From Bursaphelenchus xylophilus (taxonomy: Eukaryota > Nematoda > Chromadorea > Rhabditida > Aphelenchoididae), in assembly GCA_904066235.2 (NCBI GenBank), contig CAJFCV020000003.1, positions 11,904,001-11,968,000 on the forward strand: a stretch of DNA of 64,000 nucleotides, written 5' to 3'. Positions 1 to 11,678 of the stretch are shown one piece after another; the first letter of the stretch is position 1, and each line of letters opens with the position of its first letter. The position numbers and the translations under genes were made by a program. The notes under the pieces were generated by a model, which did no database searches, was not told the DNA's origin, and saw only the letters and a program-made list of their open reading frames with translations.

Positions 1-1235
1 AAATTTTTTTTTGAAAATGCAAAAATCTTTTTAAAAAACACCCAAAAGTAGGTGCAAACAAAATTGTGAACTCAAATTGAGTATCGTGTCGGGAAATGAG
101 TGAGCTCCCACTCATTCTTAACTCGATTTGGATTGCTTTTCGCACTGACGCACTTCAAATTCGGGCGTTCGTTTCCGGCCTTGTCTGCATTTTATTTTTT
201 GCATTTTTAATTCAATTTGAGTGTTCTCTGGGATGTAAAAAAACTTTTTATGAGTCTCGAAGACAATTTTTTTTTTCATTTTTTTAGAAAAAAATTAATT
301 TTGATAAATTTGCATATTTAAAAAAATATGCACACTTTTAAAAGATTTTTTTTTCATTTTTTTGTAAAAAAATTAAAAAATTAATTTTCATAAATTTGCA
401 TATTTAAAAAATTATGCAAATTTTAATTTTTACAAATTTGAATATTCCAAAAAAATAATAAAAAATCCGAAAAAATCAAAATTTTCGGCAGTAATCATTT
501 ATTCAGAACAAAAAAATTACTGTATCAAAAAAAAATCAAAATTTTCAAAAATACGAATAAAATTTGAGAGATAAAAACGCGTTACGACAGGGTTTTGCCT
601 ACTTCCAAGTAGGGAGTTTGTGGGTTAGTTGAAAGATTAGTTAATTTGGAGAATCATTTTCGGAAAGATCATTACTGTATTAGACTTTGGGCAAAACTTT
701 CAAAAAACATCAAAATTTGCCAAAATGAAAAATTTGTTTAAATCAAACATAGTTCGTAATCTGATTCAAAACAGTCTTCTTCAACGTTTCTATGTCAAAC
801 GCCTAAGGCTTTTTGACTATTTTTATGGAAGACAAGGGAAAACAAGAGAAATTTAAGATCATAAAAATAAAGTTAATTCGTGAGAAAGCTCAAATATACA
901 TTTAAAACATCACATTTGAGTTCTTTTTCGCCATTTCAGGCCGGTTAGTTCCCATCGGAGCAACGCTTGACTAAAAATGAAATTTTTTAAAAAATTTCTA
1001 AAAAATCAAACTCAAAAACATAAAAAATTAAAATTAAGCCCTTCAGGCAATCTGAAAAATGCATTTTTAAGCTTAAAAACCTCCTTACTTTTCATAAAAA
1101 CTCAAAAAATCTTCAAAATCCGACAAAATTTCAAAAATCCCCTAAGGGCATAATTCGAAAAAATCGTCATTTCCAGAAAATACAAGCCCTATACTCTCTA
1201 AAAATCACCTTTTCCACAAAATTTCATCAATTCTT
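1..1235. other. AT-rich non-coding flank
   Basis: Long runs of A and T with short homopolymer tracts. The only forward ORF (about 63 codons from 96) is low complexity with no splice-site context or recognisable domain. I see no gene here. The segment lies downstream of the stop codon of the minus-strand phosphatase and probably includes its 3' UTR. Confidence 0.6.
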
Positions 1236-3990
1236 TCATAACTTCTTACCAAAACAATCTTTTCCCCTACTACAATATAAATTTCCCCTCAAAAATCCAA
1301 AATTCTCCCCTTTACCTTTCAATTGAATGTTGTTATCACTGGCCATGGCCGAACTGGGGCGTTTTCTGTTCTTCTTGGACAATTTTTCCTCATCCACCAG
1401 GGACTCTTCCTTGTCAATTCCCGACTCCTCCAGGATCGAGGTCTCCTTCTCATCCACATCGAAAATCAAGCTTCTATCCGGGGTTCGGACCCTCTTCTCA
1501 ACGTCCGGATCCACTTCATCGGAAGTTTCAAAGTCCAATTTTGTTAGGGTCTTCGTCTCCACCGTCTTTTCATTCACTTCTCCGTTCAGCGATCCATTCA
1601 TCAGGTAATGGCGACGCTCCGCGTGTACATTCAGCACCCGTACCGGTTGATTGGCAGCGTTCGGACCGGCCGCTTCCAGGCTGCGCACAATTTCCTCGTC
1701 GAATTCGTCAATGGAGTCGAATTCTTCTGGAATTTTTTTATATTATACTTGGTCAAAAAAGTCAGAAAAATCCAAAAATTTTTTTTTTTAAATTTTTCCA
1801 AAACTCTTTCTAAAGTAATATTAACCTTCTCTGAGATATATTTTTCACTTTTTGATAAAAAATCCAATAAAAAACCAGCATTTTAAAACCAAAAATTCGA
1901 TACTTTCAATTTCAAAAAAGTAAAAAAATCCAAAAAAAATTTTTTTTTTTTTAATTTTTCCAAAACTCTTGCTAAAGTATTATTAAGCCTCTCTGAGCTA
2001 TATTTTCCACTTTCTGATAAAAAATTCAACAAAAAATCAGCATTTTAAGCCCAAAAATTCAAATTTTTTCGACGTCAAAACCAAAAATTTTTGCTCCTAA
2101 ACCCCAAAAAAAACCCCTCAACTCACCTCCATTTGCATTTACTTCCCTCTCAACTCTAATGGAATGTCTTTCATAAACATATAACGGTCTATCAAGATGT
2201 TCATCTTGATCTTCATCCGTCTCTTCTTCCTCTTCATCCGACTCGGACTGATCCGCAAATCCAGGTCCACGAAACTTTTGCGTGTAATCTTCCGAGTTGA
2301 CCTTGATCGACAACGAGTCCAGCTCGGGGTCGACGAAGCGTTGACTTAGGTTTGAGACCAGGGCGATGGACCTTGGGGATGCGGTGAGATGTTGTTCCAG
2401 GGACAATTTCACATCCACCGAGAACTCTTTCGTGGGTTGGAGAGGGGCGTACGGGTCGCGGGCGGTGGAATGGAACTAAAAATTTTGAAATTCTAAGTAT
2501 CAAAACTCTAAAACAACTAAAATTTAGGTTTTTTCGGGTCTAAAACAAGGTCCATTGCCAAAATCAAAATTTTCAAGAGTCCAATTACACTATAACCGTT
2601 CTGAAAACCTACTCCAATACACAGTATTGACATGTTATCACTCTTGAGATTTCTCCATCCAGCGATCGTCTTCTGCAGCAAGTATCTGGCCGGATTTCGG
2701 ACTCGATTCTAAACATCAAACAAAAAAATTAAAACCACATACATTTCGAACTCCAGGATGAGCTTCCCACATATGATCCGCAATTTGAGCCGACTTTATG
2801 ACATGTGTTATACCATCCGTAATTAGCACTAGATATTTATCTTTGGAAGTGAGGGGACGAACGTCCAAGTCCGGCTCGGGGCTGACCGCGTATTTCATGG
2901 TGGTTGGGACGAAAGACCAGTAGTCGCCCAGCGAGCGGGCAATGGAGAGGAATGGCACGGATTCGGTGCGATCGGAATGTCGACGGACCCACATGACGCG
3001 TGGGACCAGAGATACCCGTGAAACGGAGCCGCCGTCACGTTCGATTCGGGCCAGTTCTTTGTGATCTTCGGGCTTGTGATCGGCGGTGAGGTCGGTGTGC
3101 GAGAATCCTAAAAAAAATAAAAAAAAATTTGATATCAATGTCATGTGTAATATAAAAATTTTTTGTTTTGAGCAAAAATCCTACCCATCGAAGTTTCTCT
3201 GACCAAAACAATCCTTGAATCTCCGCAATGAGCAGTGTAAATTTTGCCATGACGTATCAGCGCACAACTAACAGTAGTTCCAGCTGTTGACGGAAAACCG
3301 TTGGCTCGAGAGGGCCATGAGACATGAACATCCTTCATTTCCTCATGAATTTGCAGGAAAGTCGCTTTCATTGCTTTCAGAACAGCCTCGCTATCAGTGG
3401 ATTCGAATCCCGGAGTCGACTGCAAGATTGGCCAAAGGTGTTCTTTCACGTAGGAGGAAGCTTCAGGCCCGCCATGACCATCCAAAACTGCGACGAAAAT
3501 GCCGTCAATCTCTTTGTTTTCATCTCGCATCAGTTCTATCACAACACGGTCTTCCATATATCGACGACAGCCCTGCAGAAATTTTTTTTGATCCAGCAAG
3601 GATAATATCAGAAAAAATGATTTTTAATGTATTTACTTTCCGTTGAAACTTATCCAAAAGAAAGAAAAGAATTTTACTACTCAATTAGAAAGTATTACAA
3701 AGAAGAAAGTATTACCATTTTAATTAACTTGGCCATGCAAAAATTCAACTTTGTCTTAGCTACCTCTTAATCAAATAAAATCTTAAAAACCTCAACAAAT
3801 AGCCGCTAATTCCACTCGCAAAAACTCCGACCTTGATCTACATCCGATCAAAAGCACCCCTTCAAAATTTCAAGCAAATCCAACCACGCCGCTTCAAGTG
3901 CCTTGTAAATCAATACAACCGATACCTAAACCAATAAAAACCAAAGAAAAAACGTACCCGGGAAGCTGCCGCAGATATGGAATACAACAT
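1236..3990 (-). CDS. PPM1D: PPM1D/Wip1-type PP2C protein phosphatase, 6 exons, 573 aa
   Basis: Exons (minus strand): 3990-3958, 3572-3185, 3107-2743, 2708-2613, 2475-2127, 1726-1236. Phases close to an exact 573-codon frame. It is a metal-dependent Ser/Thr phosphatase. Visible PP2C motifs: RRYMED near residue 14, DGHGG near 42 (metal-binding Asp42/Gly43), GTTVSCALI near 110, HCGDSRIVL near 125, ARSLGDYW near 205, ITDG near 240 and KSDNM closing the domain. The pattern SLGDYW followed by SPEPD matches the Wip1/PPM1D subfamily (SLGD-W-SY...SPEPD), which in animals dampens DNA-damage and p38 signalling. The last two exons give an acidic, low-complexity tail (EEEEETDEDQDEH) ending in a Lys-rich C-terminus. 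The first exon, 11 codons with a CGG|GTACGT donor, is the least certain part. It is divergent from the F-box gene starting at 4678. Confidence 0.88.
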
Positions 3991-4654
3991 GCTGCTTTTC
4001 GATGGGAATCCGCACCCTGAAATCGATCAACATTATCCACTTGACAAAAAATCAATGAATTTTCGCGAAGTCCAAATAACTCTCGCCGGATAGCAAATTT
4101 ACTACAAGAATGATGTCGAAAGTGAATGAAATAAATTGCAATAGCCCGCATCGACGTAAAGTGGGATTATCCAGCGGATTCCGACTAATCCGGATACCAG
4201 CGGCCGAGGAAGCGGATAAATTTAATTTTAGGTAACATTATACTTGCAGAGTTGATAAGGGAGTGTAAATGTGGGCTTTAAAGCTGTTATGATACACAAG
4301 AAAGTAAAGCGACATCAAGTAATCGGTAATTCAGTCTGCGGAACGTGCAGAAAGCGGGAATTTGGTGGACTTTTTTTCCAGACATTTTATTGCTTTTGGT
4401 TATTAGTTTTCGTGGCGGGACGCACCGAAAATATAGATGTGAAAAGGAAAATTTGTAAATTTTCAGAAATTTTCGATGTTTTCACCTTGAAAACGAGTAA
4501 ATTACATAATAACTTACTTCGTAACTTTATTTTTTAAAATTATTTTACCAATATTCGCTCTTTTCTGCCAAAAATTTCTCCAAAAACACGTCTTTTTACC
4601 GATATTATTCATGAAACTAAAAATTCCGCTCATATTTTACCTTGAATTACCTTC
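3991..4654. promoter_or_regulatory. Shared intergenic promoter region of a divergent gene pair
   Basis: About 690 bp separates the start codons of the phosphatase (minus, 3990) and the F-box/kelch gene (plus, 4678). No repeat family of the window is inserted here, unlike most other intergenic space. No clear TATA box or defined motif could be assigned. The call rests on position only. Confidence 0.45.
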
Positions 4655-4663
4655 TTTTTTCAG
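4655..4663 (+). promoter_or_regulatory. Probable trans-splice (SL) acceptor
   Basis: A strong TTTTTTCAG lies 14 nt upstream of ATG 4678, with no convincing upstream exon in frame. In nematodes this arrangement is typical of a spliced-leader acceptor. It also decides the start: the in-frame ATG at 4642 lies upstream of the acceptor and would be removed. Confidence 0.6.
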
Positions 4664-4677
4664 CCATTAGCTCAACA

Positions 4678-7124
4678 ATGGCGGACATAAACGGGTACCG
4701 GAATCTGGACGATCTTCCTTATGTGGTGTGGCTTCACATTTCACATTTTCTTAACATAGGTGATCTTATAAATTTGAGCCAAACATGTCGAAGTTTGCGG
4801 ATGCAGATTCAGCCCAGTTTGTTGTCACAACGTAGTCGAGGTTTTCAACGTTCCAAGCGGCTGAGATGGTGAGATTTAATAATAATTTTATAATTTTTCT
4901 TTTTTTTTTAGTTTTTAGGTGTCTAAAATAAGGTCAAGAATTTGTGTGGCCTTTATCATGAAAAAAAATTATGTAATTGTATGTTTAGGTACGAAGAGGC
5001 TTCGATGAATTTTGGAGCAAGATTTGGACATGCTATGTGTTTTCATAAGCCTCAAAATCGGATATACATCTTTGGAGGGGTCAACCAGAACATGGCGATG
5101 TTAAATGACCTCAGACACTTTTGTTTGGTAAGCTTTCGCTCTTAATTTTTTCTAAGCTTTAGAAACAAGGTCTGAACAATGTTTTCAGAGGAAACGTCGA
5201 TGGAGTTTAGACGTCTACGAGTACCCACAACTTGATGGACCTGAAGCAATGTCATTTGCAACGTTGCTCTCGTATAAGGACTCATTGATCTTGTTTGGTG
5301 TGTTTGTGAACGATTATGGTAGTTCATTTCGGATACTGGTCTTGGATTTGATTTCAAAACAATGGAACACAGTAAGAAGAACATTTTATATTATACATGG
5401 TGTCCTAAGTTTAGATCTATCGAAACAAGCCGACGGATGTGGCTGGCAACACAATTGGACATTCAGCAGTTGTGATGGAGGAGAAAGTAATATTTTTCGG
5501 TGGAATTACTCGATGGAATGAGGTTACCAACAGGATCTTTGTCTATTTTCCGGAGACAACAGCGATTCAAGTGGTCGATGTTGAGTGAGCATTTTTATGC
5601 GAAAATTTTATTGTTTTAAGATATCTAATGTATGGTTTTGCAGTTATCCTCCAATTCCACGAGTCCTCCCAGCTTTGTGTGTGCTGGATCAACGAAGAAT
5701 TTTGATCATTGGCGGCCGATCTTCACTTCAACAGCCTTTCACAAGACACGAAGATGCCTTTCAAATTGATTTTGATGATGAATTTAAAACTGCGAAATGC
5801 ACTAAATTAGAGGTAGATTTTCTTAAATTATTGTTGGATTTGGCTTTTAGATCGAAAATCCAGAGATATTTCCGCCTTCAGTTTATGCTCATACATCAAC
5901 GGAAGACGGGAAATTAATAATTGTCTCCACACCAGCAAGATGCTCTCATGTCTCGGTTGATTCCCAATATTTACAAAGATTGTTTCAACAAGGAAAAGCG
6001 ACCGAAAGATTTTTTGATGTAAGGAAATTTTGAAGATGTTATTTTAGGTGATCAAAATTTGGAATTTTTGAAATTTTTACATGTAAGATGATGGAATTGC
6101 CTTAAAAAATCTGTCGTTTCAGATAAAGCATGAAAAACTCCCCCTGTTCCTTTGTTTATACCGCAATAAGGCGGCGGAATTGGGAGAAATCGACCATTCT
6201 TCCTATCCGAAACCATCAAATGTCTATCAATTTGCTTCGGCCATCAAAAGCTTCGAACACACGGCTCCGATTCGACTCTCCACTTACATAGAGGATGATC
6301 AAAGCTTTCTGGAGACCCTGAACTACTCATGGAGGGACGCTGTCGCCACAGTCGAACGCCTCAGGGGATTTACGATGTATGCCCATGACCATTTTCACTG
6401 CCTTTTATGGCTCACTCGTGATCATCCGACTGACAAATGCAACACTCATCAAGGCTCTATGATGTGTTATAAGGTCGGAGGATGCGTCTACAACAGCTTG
6501 AGGCAATTTTATTCGAGGGAAACGGACGATTTTGTAATTGGACTTCTAAAGACGATGTATCAGTTATATTGCCTTTCCCAAGGCGGATATCCCACGAATT
6601 CGCCATTCCCCCCGCTTCAGGATGATCCAGAAATTATAACAGAGCCTGTGATATCGGGTAATACCTTATTTTAGATATTAATTTTAACTTTTTTGCGATT
6701 TTTTTCGAATTTTTGCGATTTTTTCGAAATTTTTTGTAATTTTGACCTTTTTTTAGATGAATTTCCAATTTCGAGACTGCTAGAACTACAAACATTGGTG
6801 CCAGTCCACAGAACTATCATTGACACCCCGCTGAGCTCCACTTTTTTCACAGTAGATCTCAATTATGTCAGAGAAACGGGAAAAATAAGGTAAAAATTTT
6901 AATTTTAACCCAAAAAATTTAGTTTTTGTATTAAAAAAAGCGTTTTCAGGTTTTCCCAACAAACTCCAGCCTTTAACTCCCCTCATTATCAGCAATATGC
7001 TCCGGTGGTATCAACGAATTACGAGTTATTTACGTGTGGAGGCGTCGATCCCATGGTAAATGATGTCAGCTTCACAATGGAACGCCCTCTCATACTAACT
7101 AATCGAACGTATACGGGTTATTAA
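4678..7124 (+). CDS. FBXO42: FBXO42-type F-box/kelch-repeat protein, 9 exons, 620 aa
   Basis: Exons: 4678-4868, 4989-5127, 5189-5371, 5415-5584, 5644-5812, 5851-6018, 6123-6657, 6757-6889, 6950-7124. All phases agree. It is predicted to be the substrate-recognition subunit of an SCF (SKP1-CUL1-F-box) ubiquitin ligase. An F-box spans about residues 10-55 (LDDLPYVVWLHISHFLNIGDL, then LSQTCRSLR). Kelch-type blades follow: RFGHAMCF with IYIFGG, the DSLILFG block, GHSAVVMEEKVIFFGG, and RRILIIGG. The order F-box then kelch, and the block sequence, resemble animal FBXO42. The C-terminal 300 residues have no domain I can name. Introns are mostly 40-120 nt with TTTAG or TTTCAG acceptors. The start is chosen behind the trans-splice-like acceptor. 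Confidence 0.85.
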
Positions 7125-7693
7125 TACGGGATTGTTTGAATTTAGGTATTTTGTTTAATTTTTTCATCTCCGAGTGTTGTAAATAGAGATTTTATACGGG
7201 AAATTTTTATAGCTGCAATAAAAGTGTTATTTATTGATTTTTGTTGGATAAAACGGTCTAAATGCGATAGTTCAAGATGTTTTGGAGGTAATGGATACTA
7301 TAGTATCGAGTTTCAGCGCTTTTTCTGCATACATGAATAACTTAAAATGGTCCCACCACGAAAACGAGCACTGCCAAAAATCTTGGCATTCTGCAATTTC
7401 TCTTCTTTTTACCGGAAAACACTGACTGACACATAAATAAACTCACCTTTGATGAACTTTCTACTATTTTATGGTGCATTCGTTACCATGGTTAATTTTT
7501 TTATCTTTTTTATATTGATTTAGATATCAAGTCAAAAATTTTTTATTTTTTTCGATTTAGCTCTTGTTTTGATCGAAAATTGATTAAAACAGTGTTTATC
7601 CGAGGTGTTTTTTGCGTGTCACAGTTTCAGCAACGAGTTTCAGCCAGCAAAAATTATTTTATCATTGATTTTAGAGAATTTGGAGGGTCAAAA
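7125..7693. other. Short intergenic spacer
   Basis: AT-rich spacer between two plus-strand genes. It contains the poly(A) signal of the first gene at 7217-7222. A TTTTAG at about 7669-7674 could be a trans-splice acceptor for the next gene. No other structure seen. Confidence 0.5.
7217..7222 (+). terminator. Poly(A) signal AATAAA
   Basis: Canonical AATAAA about 93 nt after the stop codon of the F-box/kelch gene. Confidence 0.6.
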
Positions 7694-10600
7694 ATGGTAA
7701 ACGATCCGAATCGAATATTCGACGTGGAGATAATTGGCCATGAAATTGTTGATAAACACGTGGTAGGTTGCTCTTTGATTTTGTGGATTGAAATTTAGGA
7801 GTATCATATACAATGCACTCAATCGGCGAGGAATTGGACGATAAAACGGCGATATCGGGACTTTATTCAACTGAAAGATGAATTGGTGCCTCTTGGAGTG
7901 GAGTTGGAGCTACCGCCGAAGAAATTCTTTGGCAATACGAAAGAAGAGTTTGTCAGTGAGCGACAGGTCAAACTGCAGGTGAATTTTTTGAGATTTTTTT
8001 TTGAAGTTTAGGCTAGAGGTGATCACCATCAGAAAAAAATTTTTTTTTATGGGGAAACCCGTAAAATATTGATAGTTGAAGGTGTATTCTACAATAAAAT
8101 TTGTCTCTAGAGCCTTGTGAATTCATTTTTAGGCTAAAAATTTGGCCTGCCATATGTTTTTTTGTATTTTTCTGGATGTTAATATCATGTATAATGTTTT
8201 AGGAATTTTTGCGTCGAGTTGCTTGCCATCCCTTCTTGTTTTGCTCACCAACTGCTGCTCAATTCTTTGAACTTTCCGAGGAATGTCTAAAAAGTAAGAA
8301 AATCTTATTTTTTCCTTGATTTTTAGAGATTTTCCCAATCTTTTATATTATACTTCCCTCCATTCTTAGATTATGAAAATTACATCCTGTTTGCGGCCCG
8401 AAACAACCCCTCATACCGTCTGAAACGCCTCTGGCATGCTTGTGGATGGCGTTATTACAAGATGCACGCCGAGCTGACCGACTCGGAACCTCATAATGAT
8501 AATGATTACGTGCTCACGTGGATGTCGTATGGGCCGGATTCGGATGGAACCGACCCTCGAAAACGAGCCAACTTGACTTGTGATGCGTTGAAATTCCTGA
8601 AGGAGTTGCCCAGCAATTATTTTGCGAAGAATTTGTTGGCCTCGGCGGACGAACGAGGAGTTCATACGATTTCGAACAAGTTGAAGAAGGGCAATATGAG
8701 AGATTTCAATTTTATGGTGGGCTTTTTGATGAATTTGAATTTTTAAATAGTAAATGTGAGAAATCGGGACATTGGGAAAAATTTTTTTGGAGTTTTGAAG
8801 CAAAAAAAAATAGTAAAATTTTAGGTACCTAAAAAAGTTAATCACTTCGATTTTCTCCAAATTTGGCATAGTACCTCTGAATAGGTCACAGATCAATTTC
8901 TAAAAATTTCAGTTCGCAGATTTTAATGAGAGCGGAGATATTCAGCGAAATTTTTTTCGAGAGAGCATGAAAAATGGGGAGACGGCTAGACAAAAATTAG
9001 TTTTTTCCCCATAACTTTTCGAACTTCGCTTGGAAAAAAATAATTTTTTAAGGGAAAATTTTTGAGCTCACTTTGAGTAGATTCGCAAATTTTCATTTTG
9101 AAAATCGAAAAAAAAAATTTAATTTTTGAAATTTTTTATTTTTGAAATTTTCTTTTCAAAAATCTCGGATTTTTTTCTAAAATTAAAAGCTAGAGGTCTG
9201 AAAAATACCTTAGAAAATGATGGTCAAACATTAGACCAGTTTTGGCAAAATTCAAAAATAAATTTCGATATTATTTTAGGTCCAACCAAAAGACTCATTC
9301 CTGAAAAAATACCGCCTTGGCACCCTAAACAGCGTCTTCAACGACAATTACATGGTAAAAGAGATCGTTCACTTCACTCGGCAACTCATTGAGATCATCA
9401 AACTTTTCGATTCAATGGATTATCCCTTCTGTAAGCAATTTCCCCCTATTTTTGATCGATTTTTTTGAATTTTTCTTAATTTTCACTCGTATTTTAGACA
9501 ATTTCCACTGCGGAAACATTGTCCTCGCCGAGAATGGACTGATTTCTTTGATGGATTACGAATTTGCGTTAACGGGACATTCAAATAGCGATCGGGAAGC
9601 CCTAAAAAGATCGAAGGCCAGGACCGTCCAAGAAATGAGGATTTTCCATTTGGGCGCGACAATTTACGAATTCCTGACCGGCTCGATTACGGTGCCGTAT
9701 CCCGAGGATATGGACGAACTTTATGAACATTTGCCAAGGGAATTTAGTAAGTTTTGGAGATGAAAAGTTGAAATTTGCAAAAAAAAATTTTTTTTTTTTT
9801 TGATTTTGCATGGAATTTTCGACAATTTTAGAGTAAATTTTTTTTGAGGAGTATAGAAAAAAAATAAAATTTTTTTTTGATCAAAAAGTTAGATTTTTTT
9901 CGATTTTTTTTATTTAGGTACCTAAAAAAATGTTTTTTTGATTTTTCATGGGATTTGTGGGAAATTTAGAGTAGTTTTTTTGTGGAGCACGGAAAAATGA
10001 GGAACATTTTTTTGTCAGAAAATCGGATTTTTTTGTGATTTTTTTGAAATTTTGGAATTAGATGTGAGGTGATTTTTTTCCACAGTTTTCTGAAAAAATC
10101 AATTTTTTAGACTTGGAAACAAAATTTATGGGCCGATAACTTTTTTTGTCTAGCCGACTCTCCTCATTTTAAGTGCTCTCTCGAAAAAAATGATCTTTGA
10201 AAATCTCGGCTGCGACTGCAAATTTTGATTTAAGATTTACCAAAAATAATTACTGGCCTATTTAGAGTCTCTACGCAAAATTTGAGGAAAATTGGGATAT
10301 TACACTTGCGCTGCCTATTAATTTTTTTTTTTTAATTTTGTGATTTTAGGACAAATTCTCGCTTTAATCTTCGGCCCAGGCACCGAAATGCCCACAACAG
10401 ATCAACTCCTGTCCCTGCCGCTGTTCAGAGATGCCACACAAGTGGAGCTGCTGGAAGGAAAGTCATTTCAGATACCAATTCATGTACAAAATTTGTTCAA
10501 AGACATGTCCAGAAGGATAGAAAGGAGGCTGGAACAGGAAAGAGAAGAGGTAAATAGCTTTTTTCTTTTTCATTTTGACTGAAAATTTCAATTTTTTAAA

Positions 10601-10789
10601 TTTAAATTTTTTAATTAAAAAAAATGTTTTTTGGTCGAAAATTCCAGCCCAAAAAACGCCCGATTTCAGCTGCGAATTGCCAAAGAAACCGCCAAAGTTC
10701 AGCGGCATCTGAGCTCGGACGCCGAAAAACAGCGGCGCCGGCACATAATTCAAGAGCATTTGAAGCGAATGCAGCCCAAAACTGAATGA
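7694..10789 (+). CDS. PXK: PXK-type PX-domain pseudokinase, 8 exons, 468 aa
   Basis: Exons: 7694-7762, 7799-7978, 8203-8293, 8370-8716, 9280-9430, 9498-9746, 10350-10549, 10670-10789; phases exact. The N-terminus (about residues 1-115) is a PX phosphoinositide-binding domain: IQCTQSARNWTIKRRYRDF contains the WxxxRRYxDF core, followed by LPPKKFFGN and the EFLRRV helix. A kinase-like domain follows, with LKKGNMRDFNFM/VQPKDSFLKKY corresponding to KGSLRD...KPKDPFLQKY of PXK. Catalytic motifs are degenerate: the HRD loop is replaced by FHCGNIVL and DFG by MDYE, so it is predicted to be inactive or weakly active. The C-terminus is a charged helix. Vertebrate PXK acts in endosomal receptor trafficking; the same role here is inference. 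The Pro-rich tail of vertebrate PXK is absent. Confidence 0.88.
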
Positions 10790-11036
10790 ATGTATGTATA
10801 TCATAAATATAATCGGCGACATAATACTCCAGATTTTTATTTAGATTTGTATATTAGACTTTTTATGCATCAGTAAAACTGTTGAATTTTTCAAAAAAAA
10901 TTAAAAAAATTTTAAAAAGAGATCGTTTATTACTTCAAAAATATATAAATTGTAAAATTTATAAAAAAATATAGTCCGGAAAAATTTTGTTTTTCCTCCC
11001 GGACCACCGGAATATCACAATAGCGCTGAGTTTATA
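10790..11036. other. AT-rich spacer downstream of the PXK-type gene
   Basis: Contains the 3' UTR of the PXK-type gene. No canonical AATAAA is obvious. Nothing else supported. Confidence 0.4.
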
Positions 11037-11262
11037 TAGTGGCGGAACGGATCCAGTGGCAAAAAACGTGTCATTTTGCATCCGGGAAGTATCAAAAATG
11101 CCGCAAAATACCTCCCTTTCCAAGTGAAAAAACTCCTTCACAAAAAGAGCCTTTTTGAAATCGGAGCTTTTTCACTTGGAAATGGAGTTATTTTACCACA
11201 TTTTTGATACTTCCCGGATGCAAAATGGCACGTTTTTTGCCACAGGATCAGGTCCGCCACTG
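11037..11262. repeat. Family A foldback MITE, copy A1
   Basis: Near-palindromic element with ends related to CAGTGGCGGACCTGATCC and flanking TA on the left. The two halves are reverse complements around a short centre near 11150. Ends in CAGT after TA are typical of Tc1/mariner-type elements. No coding capacity. Confidence 0.75.
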
Positions 11263-11320
11263 TGGAGAAATTTACAATTTTTTGCGATGATAAAATCCCT
11301 GAAGCCAAAAATAAAAAATT

Positions 11321-11572
11321 TACAGTGGGAGATATGATCCGGTGGCAAAAAACGTACCATTTTGCATCCGGGAAGTATCAAAAATGTGGCAAAATGCCTC
11401 CCTTTCCAACTAAAAAACTCCATTTTGAAGGGCCCCCTCACAAAAAGAGCTGGCGGGCTTTTGAAATCGGAGTTTTTTCAATTGGAGAGGGAGGTATTTT
11501 GCCACATTTTTTTGATGCTTCCCGGGTGCAAAATGGTAAGTTTTTTGGCACTGGATCAGCTCCGCCACTGTA
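11321..11572. repeat. Family A foldback MITE, copy A2
   Basis: Starts TACAGTGGGAG and ends CCGCCACTGTA, so TA flanks both ends. It is about 250 bp and self-complementary throughout, and lies only ~60 bp from copy A1. Both sit just downstream of the stop codon of the Ig/FN3 gene, possibly inside its 3' UTR. Confidence 0.8.
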
Positions 11573-11678
11573 CATACTTATTATACGAAAAGAAGAAAGA
11601 CCATGACGTATGGCGAGCTGAACCCTGAGAATATTATGTGGAAAATCACTTCCATTTTTTGAAAAAAAGTTGACGGAT

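Noticed and set aside
96..287. 63-codon forward ORF
   Set aside because: Low complexity, no splice or start context, no family resemblance.
3385..3410. tRNA B-box-like GGATTCGAATCCC
   Set aside because: Lies inside a well-supported PP2C exon and has no A-box or cloverleaf partner sequence.
4642..4677. Earlier in-frame ATG for the F-box/kelch gene
   Set aside because: Lies upstream of a strong TTTTTTCAG acceptor and would be removed by trans-splicing.
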